A DNA stretch of 64,000 nt from Pseudomonas sp. GM48 (GCF_000282335.1 NZ_AKJM01000037.1:1-64000); one strand, 5' to 3'; positions 17,451 through 26,547 are shown, counted from the stretch's first letter. Translations and numbers: made by a program. The notes: a model not told the origin generated them from the sequence alone.

Positions 17451-18374
17451 ATGAGTTTTGAAACCTTCGGTCAGCCGCTGCTGACCTTTCCCGATGCCGA
17501 AAAAAGTCCCCTGAGCATCCGCGCCAAGGCGTTGGTGTTTGTCGATCCGCGTTCGCGCAAGTTGCGTGAGGAGCTGGAGCAACTGGCCACGCGTTCAGTC
17601 TCGGTGCTGATTCGTGGCGAAACCGGGACCGGCAAGGAATTGCTGGCGCGGCATATCCACCGCGCCAGTGATCGCGGCGGGTTGTTCGTGTCGGTCAACT
17701 GCGGCGCGATCAGCCCGACCTACGCCGACGCCGAGTTGTTCGGCTATGCGGCGGGCGGCTACAGCGGTTCGGCGAGCAGTCGTGCAGGCTGGTTCGGCTC
17801 GGCCAATGGCGGCACGCTGTACCTGGACGAAATCGGCGACCTGCCGCTGCCGATCCAGATCAAGCTGCTTGCCGCCCTGGAGAACCACGAAGTCACCCGC
17901 GTCGGCGCTCAGCAACCGAGCCCGGTGGATGTGCGGCTGGTGGCGGCCACCAGCATCGATCTTGCCCAGGCCGTCGCCGCCGGAAAATTCCACGAGCGGC
18001 TCTATCACTACCTCAGCGAAGGCCCGCTCGAACTGCCGGCACTGCGCGAGCGCACGGGTGACATCCTGTCGCTGGCCGAATACTTTCTCGGCATCTACAG
18101 CCAACGCCTCGGCCTGCCGGTGCCATTGATCAGCGAAGCGGCGCAACTTGTGCTGGAACGCCACAGTTGGCCGGGTAATACCCGGGAGCTGGAAAACGTC
18201 ATTCACTTTGCGCTGTTGGTGAGTACAGGTGACGAGATTTTACCGGAGCATCTGAATTTGCCTGATGAAGGTCTGGGACGGATCGAACAGCAGCTCAAGC
18301 AGATTCTTGGCAACGGTTCCGATGCCGAAAAAGACGCCTTGAAACAACTGCTCGCAAGCGCTGGATTTCTGTAG
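17451..18374 (+). CDS. Sigma-54-activator-like AAA+ protein with altered GAFTGA loop and no DNA-binding domain
   Basis: A 307-residue protein that is essentially one AAA+ domain of the bacterial enhancer-binding type. Walker A is GETGTGKE (56-63), Walker B TLYLDEIGD (122-130), arginine-finger region ALRERTGDI and sensor II region WPGNTRELENV. The sigma-54-contacting GAFTGA is replaced by GGYSGS (102-107). There is no receiver or PAS domain (only ~30 residues precede the AAA+ core) and no Fis-type HTH at the C-terminus. The final Leu codon and TAG stop lie inside the adjacent REP. ATG 17451 has gggag upstream. It may act as a partner subunit of a full activator or be degenerate. Confidence 0.8.
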   Translation: MSFETFGQPLLTFPDAEKSPLSIRAKALVFVDPRSRKLREELEQLATRSVSVLIRGETGTGKELLARHIHRASDRGGLFVSVNCGAISPTYADAELFGYAAGGYSGSASSRAGWFGSANGGTLYLDEIGDLPLPIQIKLLAALENHEVTRVGAQQPSPVDVRLVAATSIDLAQAVAAGKFHERLYHYLSEGPLELPALRERTGDILSLAEYFLGIYSQRLGLPVPLISEAAQLVLERHSWPGNTRELENVIHFALLVSTGDEILPEHLNLPDEGLGRIEQQLKQILGNGSDAEKDALKQLLASAGFL

Positions 18375-18469
18375 GAGCTAGCTTGCTCGCGAGAAACCCG
18401 CAGACGCCGTTGGGCATCAGGTTTTACGCGTTTTCGTTCACGAACATCGCGAGCAAGCTCGCTCCTACA
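18370..18469. repeat. REPIN, class C (tgtaggagctagcttgctcg type)
   Basis: Arms tgtaggagctagcttgctcg and cgagcaagctcgctcctaca flank a ~55-base loop. The first arm overlaps the last five bases of the upstream gene and supplies its stop codon. Confidence 0.9.
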
Positions 18470-18628
18470 GCTGTATGAACAAAATGGAATATGAAGCTGA
18501 ATAAACGTTATTGTTCGGGAATAAAAAATCCCGGTATTGTCCGCTTCACGCCAGCGATAGCACTTCACTGGCACTCTCATCTTCAAGCCGTCGCCATAAG
18601 CGACTGTGATTTTCGATAAGGACACTGC

Positions 18629-19411
18629 ATGAAAAAGGTTCTGTTGTTCACCGCACTGGCGGCTGCCCTGACCGCGGGCCTGGCCCAGGCTGGCGAAAAA
18701 CTAGTGGTTGCGGCAACCCCGATTCCACACGCCGAGATTCTTGAGCTGATCAAGCCAACCCTCGCCAAAGAAGGCGTGGACCTGGAAATCAAAGTCTTCA
18801 CCGACTACGTTCAGCCGAACGTGCAGGTCGACCAGAAGCGTCTGGACGCCAACTACTTCCAGACCCTGCCATACCTCAAGAGCTTCAACGAAGGCAAAGG
18901 CACTCACCTGGAAACCGTGATCGGCGTGCATGTCGAACCGTTCGGCGGCTACTCGAAGAAAGTCAAAACCCTGGCTGAGTTGAAAGACGGCGCGACCATT
19001 GCCATCCCGAACGAAGGCAGCAACAGCGGCCGTGCCCTGATCCTGCTGCAGAAGGCTGGCCTGATCGAGTTGAAAGACCCGAAAAACGCCCTGGCCACGC
19101 CGAAAGACATCGCCAAGAACCCGCACAACTTCAAGTTCAAAGAGCTTGAGTCCGCTATGTTGCCGCGTGTGCTGGATCAGGTCGACCTGGACATGATCAA
19201 CACCAACTATGCGCTGGAAGCGGGTCTGAACCCGGCTAAAGACGCCCTGGTGATCGAAGGTGCCGACTCGCCTTACGTGAACTTCCTGGTGGCCCGTCCG
19301 GACAACAAGGACAGCGTTGCCATCCAGAAACTGGCCAAGGCCCTGACCAGCCCAGAAGTGAAAGCATTCATCGAGAAGAAGTACAGCGGCGCGGTATTGC
19401 CTGCGTTCTGA
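18629..19411 (+). CDS. metQ: MetQ-family (NlpA) substrate-binding protein, orphan
   Basis: A 260-residue periplasmic binding protein. The signal peptide MKKVLLFTALAAALTAGLAQA has no lipobox cysteine, so it is predicted to be soluble rather than a lipoprotein. NlpA-family motifs TPIPHAEILE, DYVQPNVQVDQKRLDANYFQ, IPNEGSNSGRAL and LDMINTNYALEAGLNP are present. The family binds D/L-methionine or related compounds for MetNI. No metN/metI is adjacent; the nearest are at 28.3-30.0 kb with their own MetQ, so this may be an alternative receptor. Start: aaggac nine bases upstream. The promoter region carries a ttatt/aataa dyad near 18508-18525. Confidence 0.88.
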   Translation: MKKVLLFTALAAALTAGLAQAGEKLVVAATPIPHAEILELIKPTLAKEGVDLEIKVFTDYVQPNVQVDQKRLDANYFQTLPYLKSFNEGKGTHLETVIGVHVEPFGGYSKKVKTLAELKDGATIAIPNEGSNSGRALILLQKAGLIELKDPKNALATPKDIAKNPHNFKFKELESAMLPRVLDQVDLDMINTNYALEAGLNPAKDALVIEGADSPYVNFLVARPDNKDSVAIQKLAKALTSPEVKAFIEKKYSGAVLPAF

Positions 19412-19440
19412 TTCGCGAAGTAAACCCCTTCAAGGTTTCA

Positions 19441-19475
19441 AACGCCGACGGCTGATTTAGCGTCGGCGTTTTTTT
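19441..19475 (+). terminator. Rho-independent terminator after metQ
   Basis: Perfect 10-bp arms aacgccgacg and cgtcggcgtt with a 10-base loop, continuing into a T-run. Confidence 0.92.
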
Positions 19476-19493
19476 ATGTGTGTCGGTTTACCA

Positions 19494-19601
19494 GTGGCGA
19501 GGGAGCTTTTGTGGCGAGGGAGCTTGCTCCCGTTGGACTGCACAGCAGTCCCATTTTTAGGGCCGCTTCGCACCCCAGCGGGAGCAAGCTCCCTCGCCAC
19601 A
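19494..19601. repeat. REPIN, class B, with duplicated 5' edge
   Basis: gtggcgagggagct occurs twice in tandem (19494 and 19511) before the usual ttgctcccg. The complementary arm ends at 19601. The partial duplication marks slippage or re-insertion. Confidence 0.9.
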
Positions 19602-19614
19602 AGATCAAAAGCCT

Positions 19615-19710
19615 TCAGGCCGGCCCGGCCTTCAAGGCCCTGCGCAACGCCATCAATAATTTCAGAATGTCCTGCGGATCCAGCCGGTGCGGCGTTTGTA
19701 CGTCTGCCAT
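19615..19710 (-). CDS. Possible 31-residue small protein
   Basis: The ORF encodes MADVQTPHRLDPQDILKLLM then ALRRALKAGPA, ending TGA at 19615-19617. caaggacgagaac before the ATG gives a plausible ribosome site. The sequence is predicted helical and basic at the C-terminus. It fills part of the 438-bp gap between metQ and the RecF-like ATPase. I recognise no family. Length alone cannot exclude chance. Confidence 0.4.
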   Translation of the reverse strand: MADVQTPHRLDPQDILKLLMALRRALKAGPA

Positions 19711-19849
19711 GTTCTCGTCCTTGTGAGGTGTTGGCCGGGAGTCTGGCCAAAAGTGCTTCGTCCCTGGAGATGTACTGCGAAAAAAAGATCCTTCCTACGA
19801 CGCTGGGGAAAATAGACGTCTTCCATCGTCCCGGCAAATCACCTGCCAT

Positions 19850-21046
19850 TCAATCCGGCCAATACCATGCCGGCTCATCCAGCATGCGCTGGCCCACGAT
19901 TCCGGTCTGGCCGAAATTTTTTTCCAGCACGATGCAGTTGCATTGGGGGGCCTGCTGCAATGCCGAAATCAAGCGTCGGGCATGGGACACCACCCACACC
20001 TGGCACTGTTCTGATGCACGGATAATCAAGCGTGCCAGCGCCGGCAGCAGATCCGGGTGCAGACTGGTTTCCGGTTCGTTCAACACCATCAGGGTTGGCG
20101 GCCGTGGCGTCAGCAGCGCTGCAACCAGCAGCAAATAGCGCAATGTTCCGTCCGACAATTCGGCGGCCGACAACGGCCGCAACAAACCTTCCTGAAAGAA
20201 CTCGATAGTGAAGCGCCCGCCCGGCAAGGGTTCGATGTGCAGTCGTGCACCGGGAAAGGCGTCGCTGATCGCGGCCCACAATGCCTCGGGGTCGCCGATT
20301 TCGATGATCGTTTGCAAGGCCGCCGCCAGATCGCGTCCGTCGTGATGCAGCACCGGCGTTCGGGTGCCCAGTTGCGGTTGCCGCGCCGGGGCGTCGGCGT
20401 CGCTGCGAAAGTGATCGTAAAAGCGCCAGCGGCGGATGAACTCGCGCATCTCCAGCACTTCCGGCGAACCGCGCAGGCTGCCGACCTGATCGAACAGGCT
20501 GTCGAAAGTCGGCGTGTGCTGGGCCAGCACATCCCAGCTGCGATTGGCGCGGGCACGGATCATTGGACCGTCACGATCGACCAGCAGACTCGCCGGGCGA
20601 TAGAACGCTCCGGCCCAGAGGCATTCGCGCTTGATCTGCGGGTCGAGGCTGAAACGTGACTGTATGGGCAAACTGTGCCCGGGCAGCATGAAATGGCCAT
20701 TGGATTCGGGTATCCCCAGGCTGATCGAGTAACCAAAATCTTCACCGACAAACCCCATTCGCAGGCGTTTGGCGCCTTGGCGCATCGTGGCTTCGATGGG
20801 CACTTCGCCGTTGCGCATGCGCCGGGTGATGGTTTCCGGGCCGGCCCAGAAGGTTGAATTCAGCCCGCCTTCACGGGCCAGGGCATTGACCACGCCGCCC
20901 TGAGCGGTTTCCGCCAGCAGGCGCAGAGCACGGTAAAGGTTGGATTTGCCGCTGCCATTGGGGCCGGTGATCAGATTCAGCTGACCCAGCGGGATCACCA
21001 GTTTGTTGATCGAGCGGTAATTGGCCACCGCGAGGATCTTGAGCAT
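19850..21046 (-). CDS. RecF/SMC-like AAA ATPase (AAA_21 type)
   Basis: A 398-residue single-chain ATPase: Walker A GPNGSGKSN near residue 30, ABC-like signature ELSDGTLRYLLL (~295) and Walker B LMVLNEPETSLHPDLLP (~325), followed by a switch-like VVSHARRL. The layout matches small RecF/OLD-type ATPases but no TOPRIM nuclease domain is present. The function is unknown; relatives occur in DNA repair and defence, but no partner nuclease or effector lies beside it. The start at 21046 has aggaac upstream and begins MLKILAVANYRS, the usual start for this family. Divergent from the RND pump operon. Confidence 0.82.
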   Translation of the reverse strand: MLKILAVANYRSINKLVIPLGQLNLITGPNGSGKSNLYRALRLLAETAQGGVVNALAREGGLNSTFWAGPETITRRMRNGEVPIEATMRQGAKRLRMGFVGEDFGYSISLGIPESNGHFMLPGHSLPIQSRFSLDPQIKRECLWAGAFYRPASLLVDRDGPMIRARANRSWDVLAQHTPTFDSLFDQVGSLRGSPEVLEMREFIRRWRFYDHFRSDADAPARQPQLGTRTPVLHHDGRDLAAALQTIIEIGDPEALWAAISDAFPGARLHIEPLPGGRFTIEFFQEGLLRPLSAAELSDGTLRYLLLVAALLTPRPPTLMVLNEPETSLHPDLLPALARLIIRASEQCQVWVVSHARRLISALQQAPQCNCIVLEKNFGQTGIVGQRMLDEPAWYWPD

Positions 21047-21222
21047 GTGGGTTCCTGAAACGGTATCGACGGAGCTCATTGTCAGGCACGCGCAGCCGTC
21101 TATGCCAAGTGTTTCAGGCGTTAAACGTTGCGGTTTGTTTCTTCATAAGGGGGGCGTGCACGGTTGGAATACTGTTCTAAGCTCTCTGTCGAGTTGTCCA
21201 TAAAAAAGGCCAAGGAGTGTGC

Positions 21223-22326
21223 ATGGCGGTTCCTGGATTGAAAGTCGTAATGGCCTTGAGTGTCGTCACCCTGCTGACCGCTTGTGAGGAGAAAAAGCCT
21301 GTGCAGGAATACCTGCCACGGGTGTTCGTGCAAGTCGTCAAGCCAGCGGATTACGCGGCCTCGGTTACCCTCACCGGTGATATCCAGGCACGGGTACAGA
21401 CAGAGCTTTCTTTTCGCGTGGGCGGCAAGATCATCCAGCGCTCGGTGGACGTCGGTGATCGCGTGACAGCCAAGCAAGTGCTGGCCCGGCTCGACCCCAA
21501 GGATTTGCAGACCAACGTCGACTCGGCCCAGGCACAAGTGTTGGCTGAACAGGCCCGAGTGACGCAGAGCGCGGCGGCGTTCGTGCGCCAGCAAAAACTC
21601 TTGCCCAAGGGCTACACCAGCCAGAGCGAATTCGACTCGGCCCAGGCAGCCTTGCGCAGCAGCCAGAGCGCCTTGAGCGCAGCCCAGGCGCAGTTGGCCA
21701 ATGCCAGGGATCAGTTGAGCTATACGGCGCTGATCGCCGATGCGCCGGGGATCATTACCGCGCGTCAGGCGGAAGTCGGCCAGGTGGTTCAGGCGACGAT
21801 GCCGATCTTCAGCCTGGCCCGGGACGGCGACCGGGATGCGGTGTTCAATGTCTATGAATCGCTGCTGGCCGAGAAGCCGAGGGATGAAACCATTGTCCTG
21901 AGCCTGCTCGACAACCCGTCGATCAAAACCACCGGCACCGTGCGCGAAATCACCCCGTCGGTGTCGGCACAATCCGGTACCGTGCAGGTCAAGGTCGGCC
22001 TCAACAGTCTGCCCGACGGCATGCAACTGGGCTCGGTGGTGAGTGCCACGGCCAGGGGGTCGGGCAAGTCGGTCATCGAATTGCCGTGGTCGGCGCTGAC
22101 CAAAAACATCAGTGAACCTGCGGTCTGGATTGTCGATGACCAGGGTAAGGCCCAGTTGCATTCGGTCACCGTCAGCCGCTACCTGACCGGCAAAGTCATC
22201 ATCAGCGCCGGGTTGAAAGACGGCGACAAAGTCATCATCGCGGGCGGACAACTCTTGCACCCGGGCATGGAAGTCGAGATTGCCGAAAACACTTACAAGG
22301 ATCTGACTTGGGGAGCTAAGCCATGA
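21223..22326 (+). CDS. triA: RND efflux periplasmic adaptor subunit (first of two)
   Basis: A 367-residue lipoprotein: signal with lipobox LLTAC, then the adaptor pattern of beta-barrel, lipoyl halves (TGDIQARVQTELSFRVGGKI and DAPGIITARQAEVGQVV) and a coiled-coil hairpin at ~100-165. It links the inner-membrane pump to an outer-membrane channel. ATG 21223 is chosen over GTG 21217 because of aaggag five bases before it. The next gene is a second adaptor, overlapping by 4 bp; two adaptors before one pump is the hallmark of TriABC of P. aeruginosa. Confidence 0.85.
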   Translation: MAVPGLKVVMALSVVTLLTACEEKKPVQEYLPRVFVQVVKPADYAASVTLTGDIQARVQTELSFRVGGKIIQRSVDVGDRVTAKQVLARLDPKDLQTNVDSAQAQVLAEQARVTQSAAAFVRQQKLLPKGYTSQSEFDSAQAALRSSQSALSAAQAQLANARDQLSYTALIADAPGIITARQAEVGQVVQATMPIFSLARDGDRDAVFNVYESLLAEKPRDETIVLSLLDNPSIKTTGTVREITPSVSAQSGTVQVKVGLNSLPDGMQLGSVVSATARGSGKSVIELPWSALTKNISEPAVWIVDDQGKAQLHSVTVSRYLTGKVIISAGLKDGDKVIIAGGQLLHPGMEVEIAENTYKDLTWGAKP

Positions 22327-23387
22327 AGCCTTTATGGGTGTTGTCCATCGGGCTGGTGCTGAGCGCCTGTTCCAAGAGCGAACCGCCGCCGACGCCGGTA
22401 CGGCCAGTGTTGTCGATCAAGATTAAGGCCTTGAGCGAAGAGGACCTGGGCCGCTTCGCCGGCAGCATCCAGGCACGCTATGAAAGCAATACCGGTTTTC
22501 GCGTGGGCGGGCGCATCGCCAGTCGTAACGTCGATGTCGGAGCCGCAGTGGAGAAGGGCACGCTGCTCGCCACCCTCGATCCTTCCGATCAGCAGAACCA
22601 GTTGCGTTCGGCCCAGGGCGACCTGTCGAAAATCCAGGCGCAACTGATCAATGCCAAGGCCAGTGCCCAGCGTCAGCAAGCCTTGTTTGATCGCGGGGTC
22701 GGTGCGCAAGCGCAACTGGACCAGGCCAATACGTACCTGAAAACCACCCAGGCCTCCCTCGATCAGGCCCGGGCGGCCGTCAACCAGAGCAAGGACCAAC
22801 TGGGCTACACCGAGTTGCGCGCCGACCATAAAGCCGTAGTCACCGCATGGAGCGCCGAGGCCGGGCAAGTGGTGACGGCGGGTCAGCAAGTGGTGACCCT
22901 GGCACAACCGGACATCAAGGAAGCGGTGATCGACCTGCCGGATACCCTGGCCGATCAACTGCCCAGCGATGTGGTGTTTCTGGTCGCTGCGCAACTTGAT
23001 CCGAGCATCAACACCACCGCCGTGATTCGCGAAATCGAACCTCAGGCCCAAAGCGCCACACGCACCCGTCGCGCCCGCCTGACCCTGGCCGAAACGCCAC
23101 CGGGCTTTCGCTTGGGTACGGCCATCAGCGTCACCCTGAGCTCGGCGATCAAGCCGCGCATCGAGCTGCCTGTCACCGCGCTGCAAGAGGTCGATGGCAA
23201 GCCACGGATCTGGGTGATCGATGCACAGAGTAAAACCGTCTCCCCCCGTGACATCACGGTGATCAGCCGCACCGACAGCACCGTGGTGCTGGCCGGCGGT
23301 GTGAAGAACGGCGAGCGGGTGGTCAGTGCCGGTGTGAACAGCCTCAAACCGGGGCAGCAAGTGAAAATCGACGAGGACAGTCAATGA
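22323..23387 (+). CDS. triB: RND efflux periplasmic adaptor subunit (second)
   Basis: A 354-residue lipoprotein (lipobox LVLSAC) with the same barrel, lipoyl and coiled-coil layout as the preceding gene (SIQARYESNTGFRVGGRI ... AWSAEAGQVVTAGQQVV). The start overlaps the upstream stop (ATGA) and the end overlaps the pump gene start by 4 bp, so the three are translationally coupled. In TriABC both adaptors are needed for pump assembly. Sequence divergence between the two adaptors argues against a recent duplication. Confidence 0.85.
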   Translation: MKPLWVLSIGLVLSACSKSEPPPTPVRPVLSIKIKALSEEDLGRFAGSIQARYESNTGFRVGGRIASRNVDVGAAVEKGTLLATLDPSDQQNQLRSAQGDLSKIQAQLINAKASAQRQQALFDRGVGAQAQLDQANTYLKTTQASLDQARAAVNQSKDQLGYTELRADHKAVVTAWSAEAGQVVTAGQQVVTLAQPDIKEAVIDLPDTLADQLPSDVVFLVAAQLDPSINTTAVIREIEPQAQSATRTRRARLTLAETPPGFRLGTAISVTLSSAIKPRIELPVTALQEVDGKPRIWVIDAQSKTVSPRDITVISRTDSTVVLAGGVKNGERVVSAGVNSLKPGQQVKIDEDSQ

Positions 23388-26300
23388 AAGGGCCTTTCAA
23401 CCTCTCGGAATGGGCCCTCAAGCATCAGTCGTTCATCTGGTATCTGATGTTCGTCGCGTTGTTGATGGGTGTGTTCTCGTATTTCAATCTGGGGCGCGAA
23501 GAAGACCCTTCGTTCACCATCAAAACCATGGTGATCCAGACCAAATGGCCGGGGGCGACTCAGGAGGAAACCCTCAAGCAGATCACCGACCGGATCGAGA
23601 AAAAGCTCGAAGAGCTCGACTCCCTCGACTATGTGAAAAGCTACACGCGCCCCGGTGAATCGACGGTGTACGTGTACCTGCGCGACACCACCAGTGCCAA
23701 GGACATCCCGGAAATCTGGTACCAGGTGCGCAAGAAGATCAACGACATCAAGTACCAGTTCCCGCAAGGCATACAGGGGCCGTCGTTCAACGACGAGTTC
23801 GGTGACGTCTTCGGGTCGATCTACGCCTTCACCGCCGACGGCCTGACCATGCGTCAGTTGCGCGACTATGTGGAACAGGCCCGCATGGAAATTCGTGGCG
23901 TGCCGGGGCTGGGCAAGATCGAAATGGTCGGCCAGCAGGACGAAGTGCTGTACCTGAACTTCTCCACGCGCAAACTCGCAGCGCTGGGTATCGATGAGCG
24001 TCAGGTGGTGCAGAGCCTGCAATCCCAGAACGCGGTGACCCCGGCGGGTGTCATCGAGGCCGGACCGGAGCGGATTTCGGTGCGCACTTCAGGGAAGTTC
24101 GCTTCGGAGAAAGACCTGGCCGAGGTCAACCTCAAGCTCAACGACCGCTACTATCGTCTGGCCGACATTGCCGAGATCAGCCGTGGCTACGTCGATCCGG
24201 CCTCGCCGGAATTCCGCTTCAACGGCAAACCGGCCATCGGCCTGGCGATTGCCATGCAGAAGGGTGGCAACGTCCAGGCGTTCGGCAAGGCCTTGCACGC
24301 CCGTATTGACGAGTTGACCGCCGACCTGCCGGTGGGCGTTGGCATTTACAACGTGTCCGACCAGGCCGTGGTGGTCGAAGAGGCGGTCGGCGGCTTTACC
24401 AGCGCGCTGTTCGAGGCGGTGGTAATCGTGCTGCTGGTCAGCTTCGTCAGCCTTGGCGTGCGCGCCGGGCTGGTGGTGGCCTGCTCGATCCCGCTGGTGC
24501 TGGCGATGGTGTTTGTATTCATGGAGTACAGCGGCATCACCATGCAGCGGATTTCCCTCGGTGCACTGATCATCGCCCTCGGCCTGCTGGTGGACGATGC
24601 CATGATCACCGTGGAAATGATGGTCACGCGCCTGGAGTTGGGCGAGACCAAGGAACAGGCCGCGACCTTCGCCTACACCTCCACGGCGTTCCCCATGCTC
24701 ACCGGTACGCTGGTGACGGTGGCGGGGTTCGTGCCGATCGGCTTGAACGCCAGCTCGGCCGGTGAATACACCTACACCCTGTTTGCGGTGATTGCCTGCG
24801 CGATGCTGGTGTCATGGGTGGTGGCGGTTCTGTTTGCGCCAGTGATTGGCGTGCACATTCTCAGTGCCAACGTGAAACCCCATGAAGCTGAACCCGGGCG
24901 TATCGGCAAGGCGTTCAACGGCGGGCTGCTGTGGTGCATGCGCAATCGCTGGTGGGCCATTGGCATCACCGTACTGTGCTTTGTACTGGCGGTGTTCAGC
25001 ATGCGCTACGTGCAGAACCAGTTCTTCCCGTCTTCGGATCGACCGGAAATCCTGGTGGACCTGAACCTGCCGCAAAACGCCTCGATCGACGAAACCCGCC
25101 GGGCCGTCGACCGCCTCGAAGCCACGCTCAAGGACGATCCGGACATCGTGCGCTGGAGCACTTACATCGGTCAGGGCGCCATCCGTTTTTATCTGCCACT
25201 GGACCAGCAACTGCAAAACCCGTTCTACGCGCAGCTGGTGATCGTCAGCAAAGGCCATACCCGTGAGGCCATGATGCAGAAGATCAGCGAGCGCTTGCGC
25301 AACGACTTTGTCGGCATCGGCGGTTATGTCCAGGCGCTGGAAATGGGCCCGCCGGTAGGGCGTCCGATCCAGTACCGGGTCAGCGGCAAAGACATCGACC
25401 AGGTGCGCCGACATGCCATCGACCTGGCCTCTGAGCTGGACAAGAACCCGCACATTGGCGAGATCATCTACGACTGGAACGAACCGGGCAAAGTGCTGCG
25501 GATCGACATCGCCCAGGACAAGGCGCGACAGTTGGGGTTGTCTTCCGAGGATGTGGCCAATTTGATGAACGGTATCGTCAGCGGCCAGTCGGTGACCCAG
25601 GTTGACGACGATATTTATCTGATCAACGTGGTCGGTCGTGCGGTGGATTCCGAGCGTGGTACGCCGGAAACCCTGCAGAACCTGCAAATCGTCACGCCTG
25701 GCGGCACATCGATTCCGCTGCTGGCGTTCGCCACGGTGCGCTACGAACTGGAGCAGCCGCTGGTGTGGCGTCGCGATCGCCTGCCGACCATCACCATCAA
25801 GGCGACGATCCGCGACGAGATCCAGCCGACGGACCTGGTGAAAATCCTCAAGCCGTCCATCGACGCTTTCGCAGCCAAATTGCCGGCGGGCTACAAGGTC
25901 GCCACGGGCGGTACGGTGGAGGAAAGCGGCAAGGCTCAGGGACCGATTGCCAAGGTAGTGCCGTTGATGCTGTTCCTGATGGCGACCTTCCTGATGATCC
26001 AGTTGCATAGCGTGCAGAAGCTGTTCCTGGTGGCCAGCGTCGCGCCGCTGGGACTGATCGGCGTGGTGATCGCGCTGGTGCCTACGGGTACGCCAATGGG
26101 CTTCGTGGCGATCCTCGGGATTCTCGCGTTGATCGGTATCATCATCCGTAACTCGGTGATCCTGGTGACCCAGATCGAAGAATACGAGCAGAAGGGTTAT
26201 GCGCCGTGGGATGCGGTAGTGCAGGCCACCGAGCATCGACGTCGGCCGATCCTGCTGACCGCTGCGGCGGCGAGCATGGGGATGATTCCGATTGCCCGGG

Positions 26301-26434
26301 AAGTGTTCTGGGGGCCGATGGCCTACGCGATGATTGGCGGGATCGTTATCGCCACCTTGCTGACGCTGCTGTTTCTGCCGGCGCTGTATGTGGCCTGGTA
26401 CAAGATTCGCGAGCCGAAGAAAGAGGTGGCTTAA
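23384..26434 (+). CDS. triC: RND-type efflux pump inner-membrane transporter
   Basis: A 1016-residue HAE/HME-like transporter with the duplicated 6-helix RND fold. The TM4 proton-relay pair is present in GLLVDDAMITVEMM, and the second half ends with GIIIRNSVILV and a GGIVIATLLTLLFLPALY TM segment. Length matches TriC (triclosan efflux with OpmH in P. aeruginosa). No outer-membrane factor is encoded nearby, as with TriABC, which uses a distant TolC-like channel. Substrate assignment is by homology only. Confidence 0.9.
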   Translation: MKGPFNLSEWALKHQSFIWYLMFVALLMGVFSYFNLGREEDPSFTIKTMVIQTKWPGATQEETLKQITDRIEKKLEELDSLDYVKSYTRPGESTVYVYLRDTTSAKDIPEIWYQVRKKINDIKYQFPQGIQGPSFNDEFGDVFGSIYAFTADGLTMRQLRDYVEQARMEIRGVPGLGKIEMVGQQDEVLYLNFSTRKLAALGIDERQVVQSLQSQNAVTPAGVIEAGPERISVRTSGKFASEKDLAEVNLKLNDRYYRLADIAEISRGYVDPASPEFRFNGKPAIGLAIAMQKGGNVQAFGKALHARIDELTADLPVGVGIYNVSDQAVVVEEAVGGFTSALFEAVVIVLLVSFVSLGVRAGLVVACSIPLVLAMVFVFMEYSGITMQRISLGALIIALGLLVDDAMITVEMMVTRLELGETKEQAATFAYTSTAFPMLTGTLVTVAGFVPIGLNASSAGEYTYTLFAVIACAMLVSWVVAVLFAPVIGVHILSANVKPHEAEPGRIGKAFNGGLLWCMRNRWWAIGITVLCFVLAVFSMRYVQNQFFPSSDRPEILVDLNLPQNASIDETRRAVDRLEATLKDDPDIVRWSTYIGQGAIRFYLPLDQQLQNPFYAQLVIVSKGHTREAMMQKISERLRNDFVGIGGYVQALEMGPPVGRPIQYRVSGKDIDQVRRHAIDLASELDKNPHIGEIIYDWNEPGKVLRIDIAQDKARQLGLSSEDVANLMNGIVSGQSVTQVDDDIYLINVVGRAVDSERGTPETLQNLQIVTPGGTSIPLLAFATVRYELEQPLVWRRDRLPTITIKATIRDEIQPTDLVKILKPSIDAFAAKLPAGYKVATGGTVEESGKAQGPIAKVVPLMLFLMATFLMIQLHSVQKLFLVASVAPLGLIGVVIALVPTGTPMGFVAILGILALIGIIIRNSVILVTQIEEYEQKGYAPWDAVVQATEHRRRPILLTAAAASMGMIPIAREVFWGPMAYAMIGGIVIATLLTLLFLPALYVAWYKIREPKKEVA

Positions 26435-26436
26435 AA

Positions 26437-26514
26437 GCGAGCAAGCCCGCTCCCACAGTTGACCGAGTTGTTCAGCAACACTCGGTTCCCTGTGGGAGCG
26501 GGCTTGCTCGCGAA
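26437..26514. repeat. REP pair, class A, arms reversed
   Basis: gcgagcaagcccgctcccaca begins 3 bp after the triC stop, and a tgtgggagcgggcttgctcg unit ends the pair. It lies between convergent genes. Confidence 0.9.
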
Positions 26515-26547
26515 GGCGTCAGAACAAACGCTGCAAATTTGTCGGCA

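Noticed and set aside
18560..18600. tggcac-like element upstream of the orphan metQ as a sigma-54 promoter
   Set aside because: The -12 half lacks the required GC at correct spacing; evidence too weak to annotate.
24812..26236. 474-codon frame antisense to triC
   Set aside because: Shadow frame within an intact RND transporter gene.
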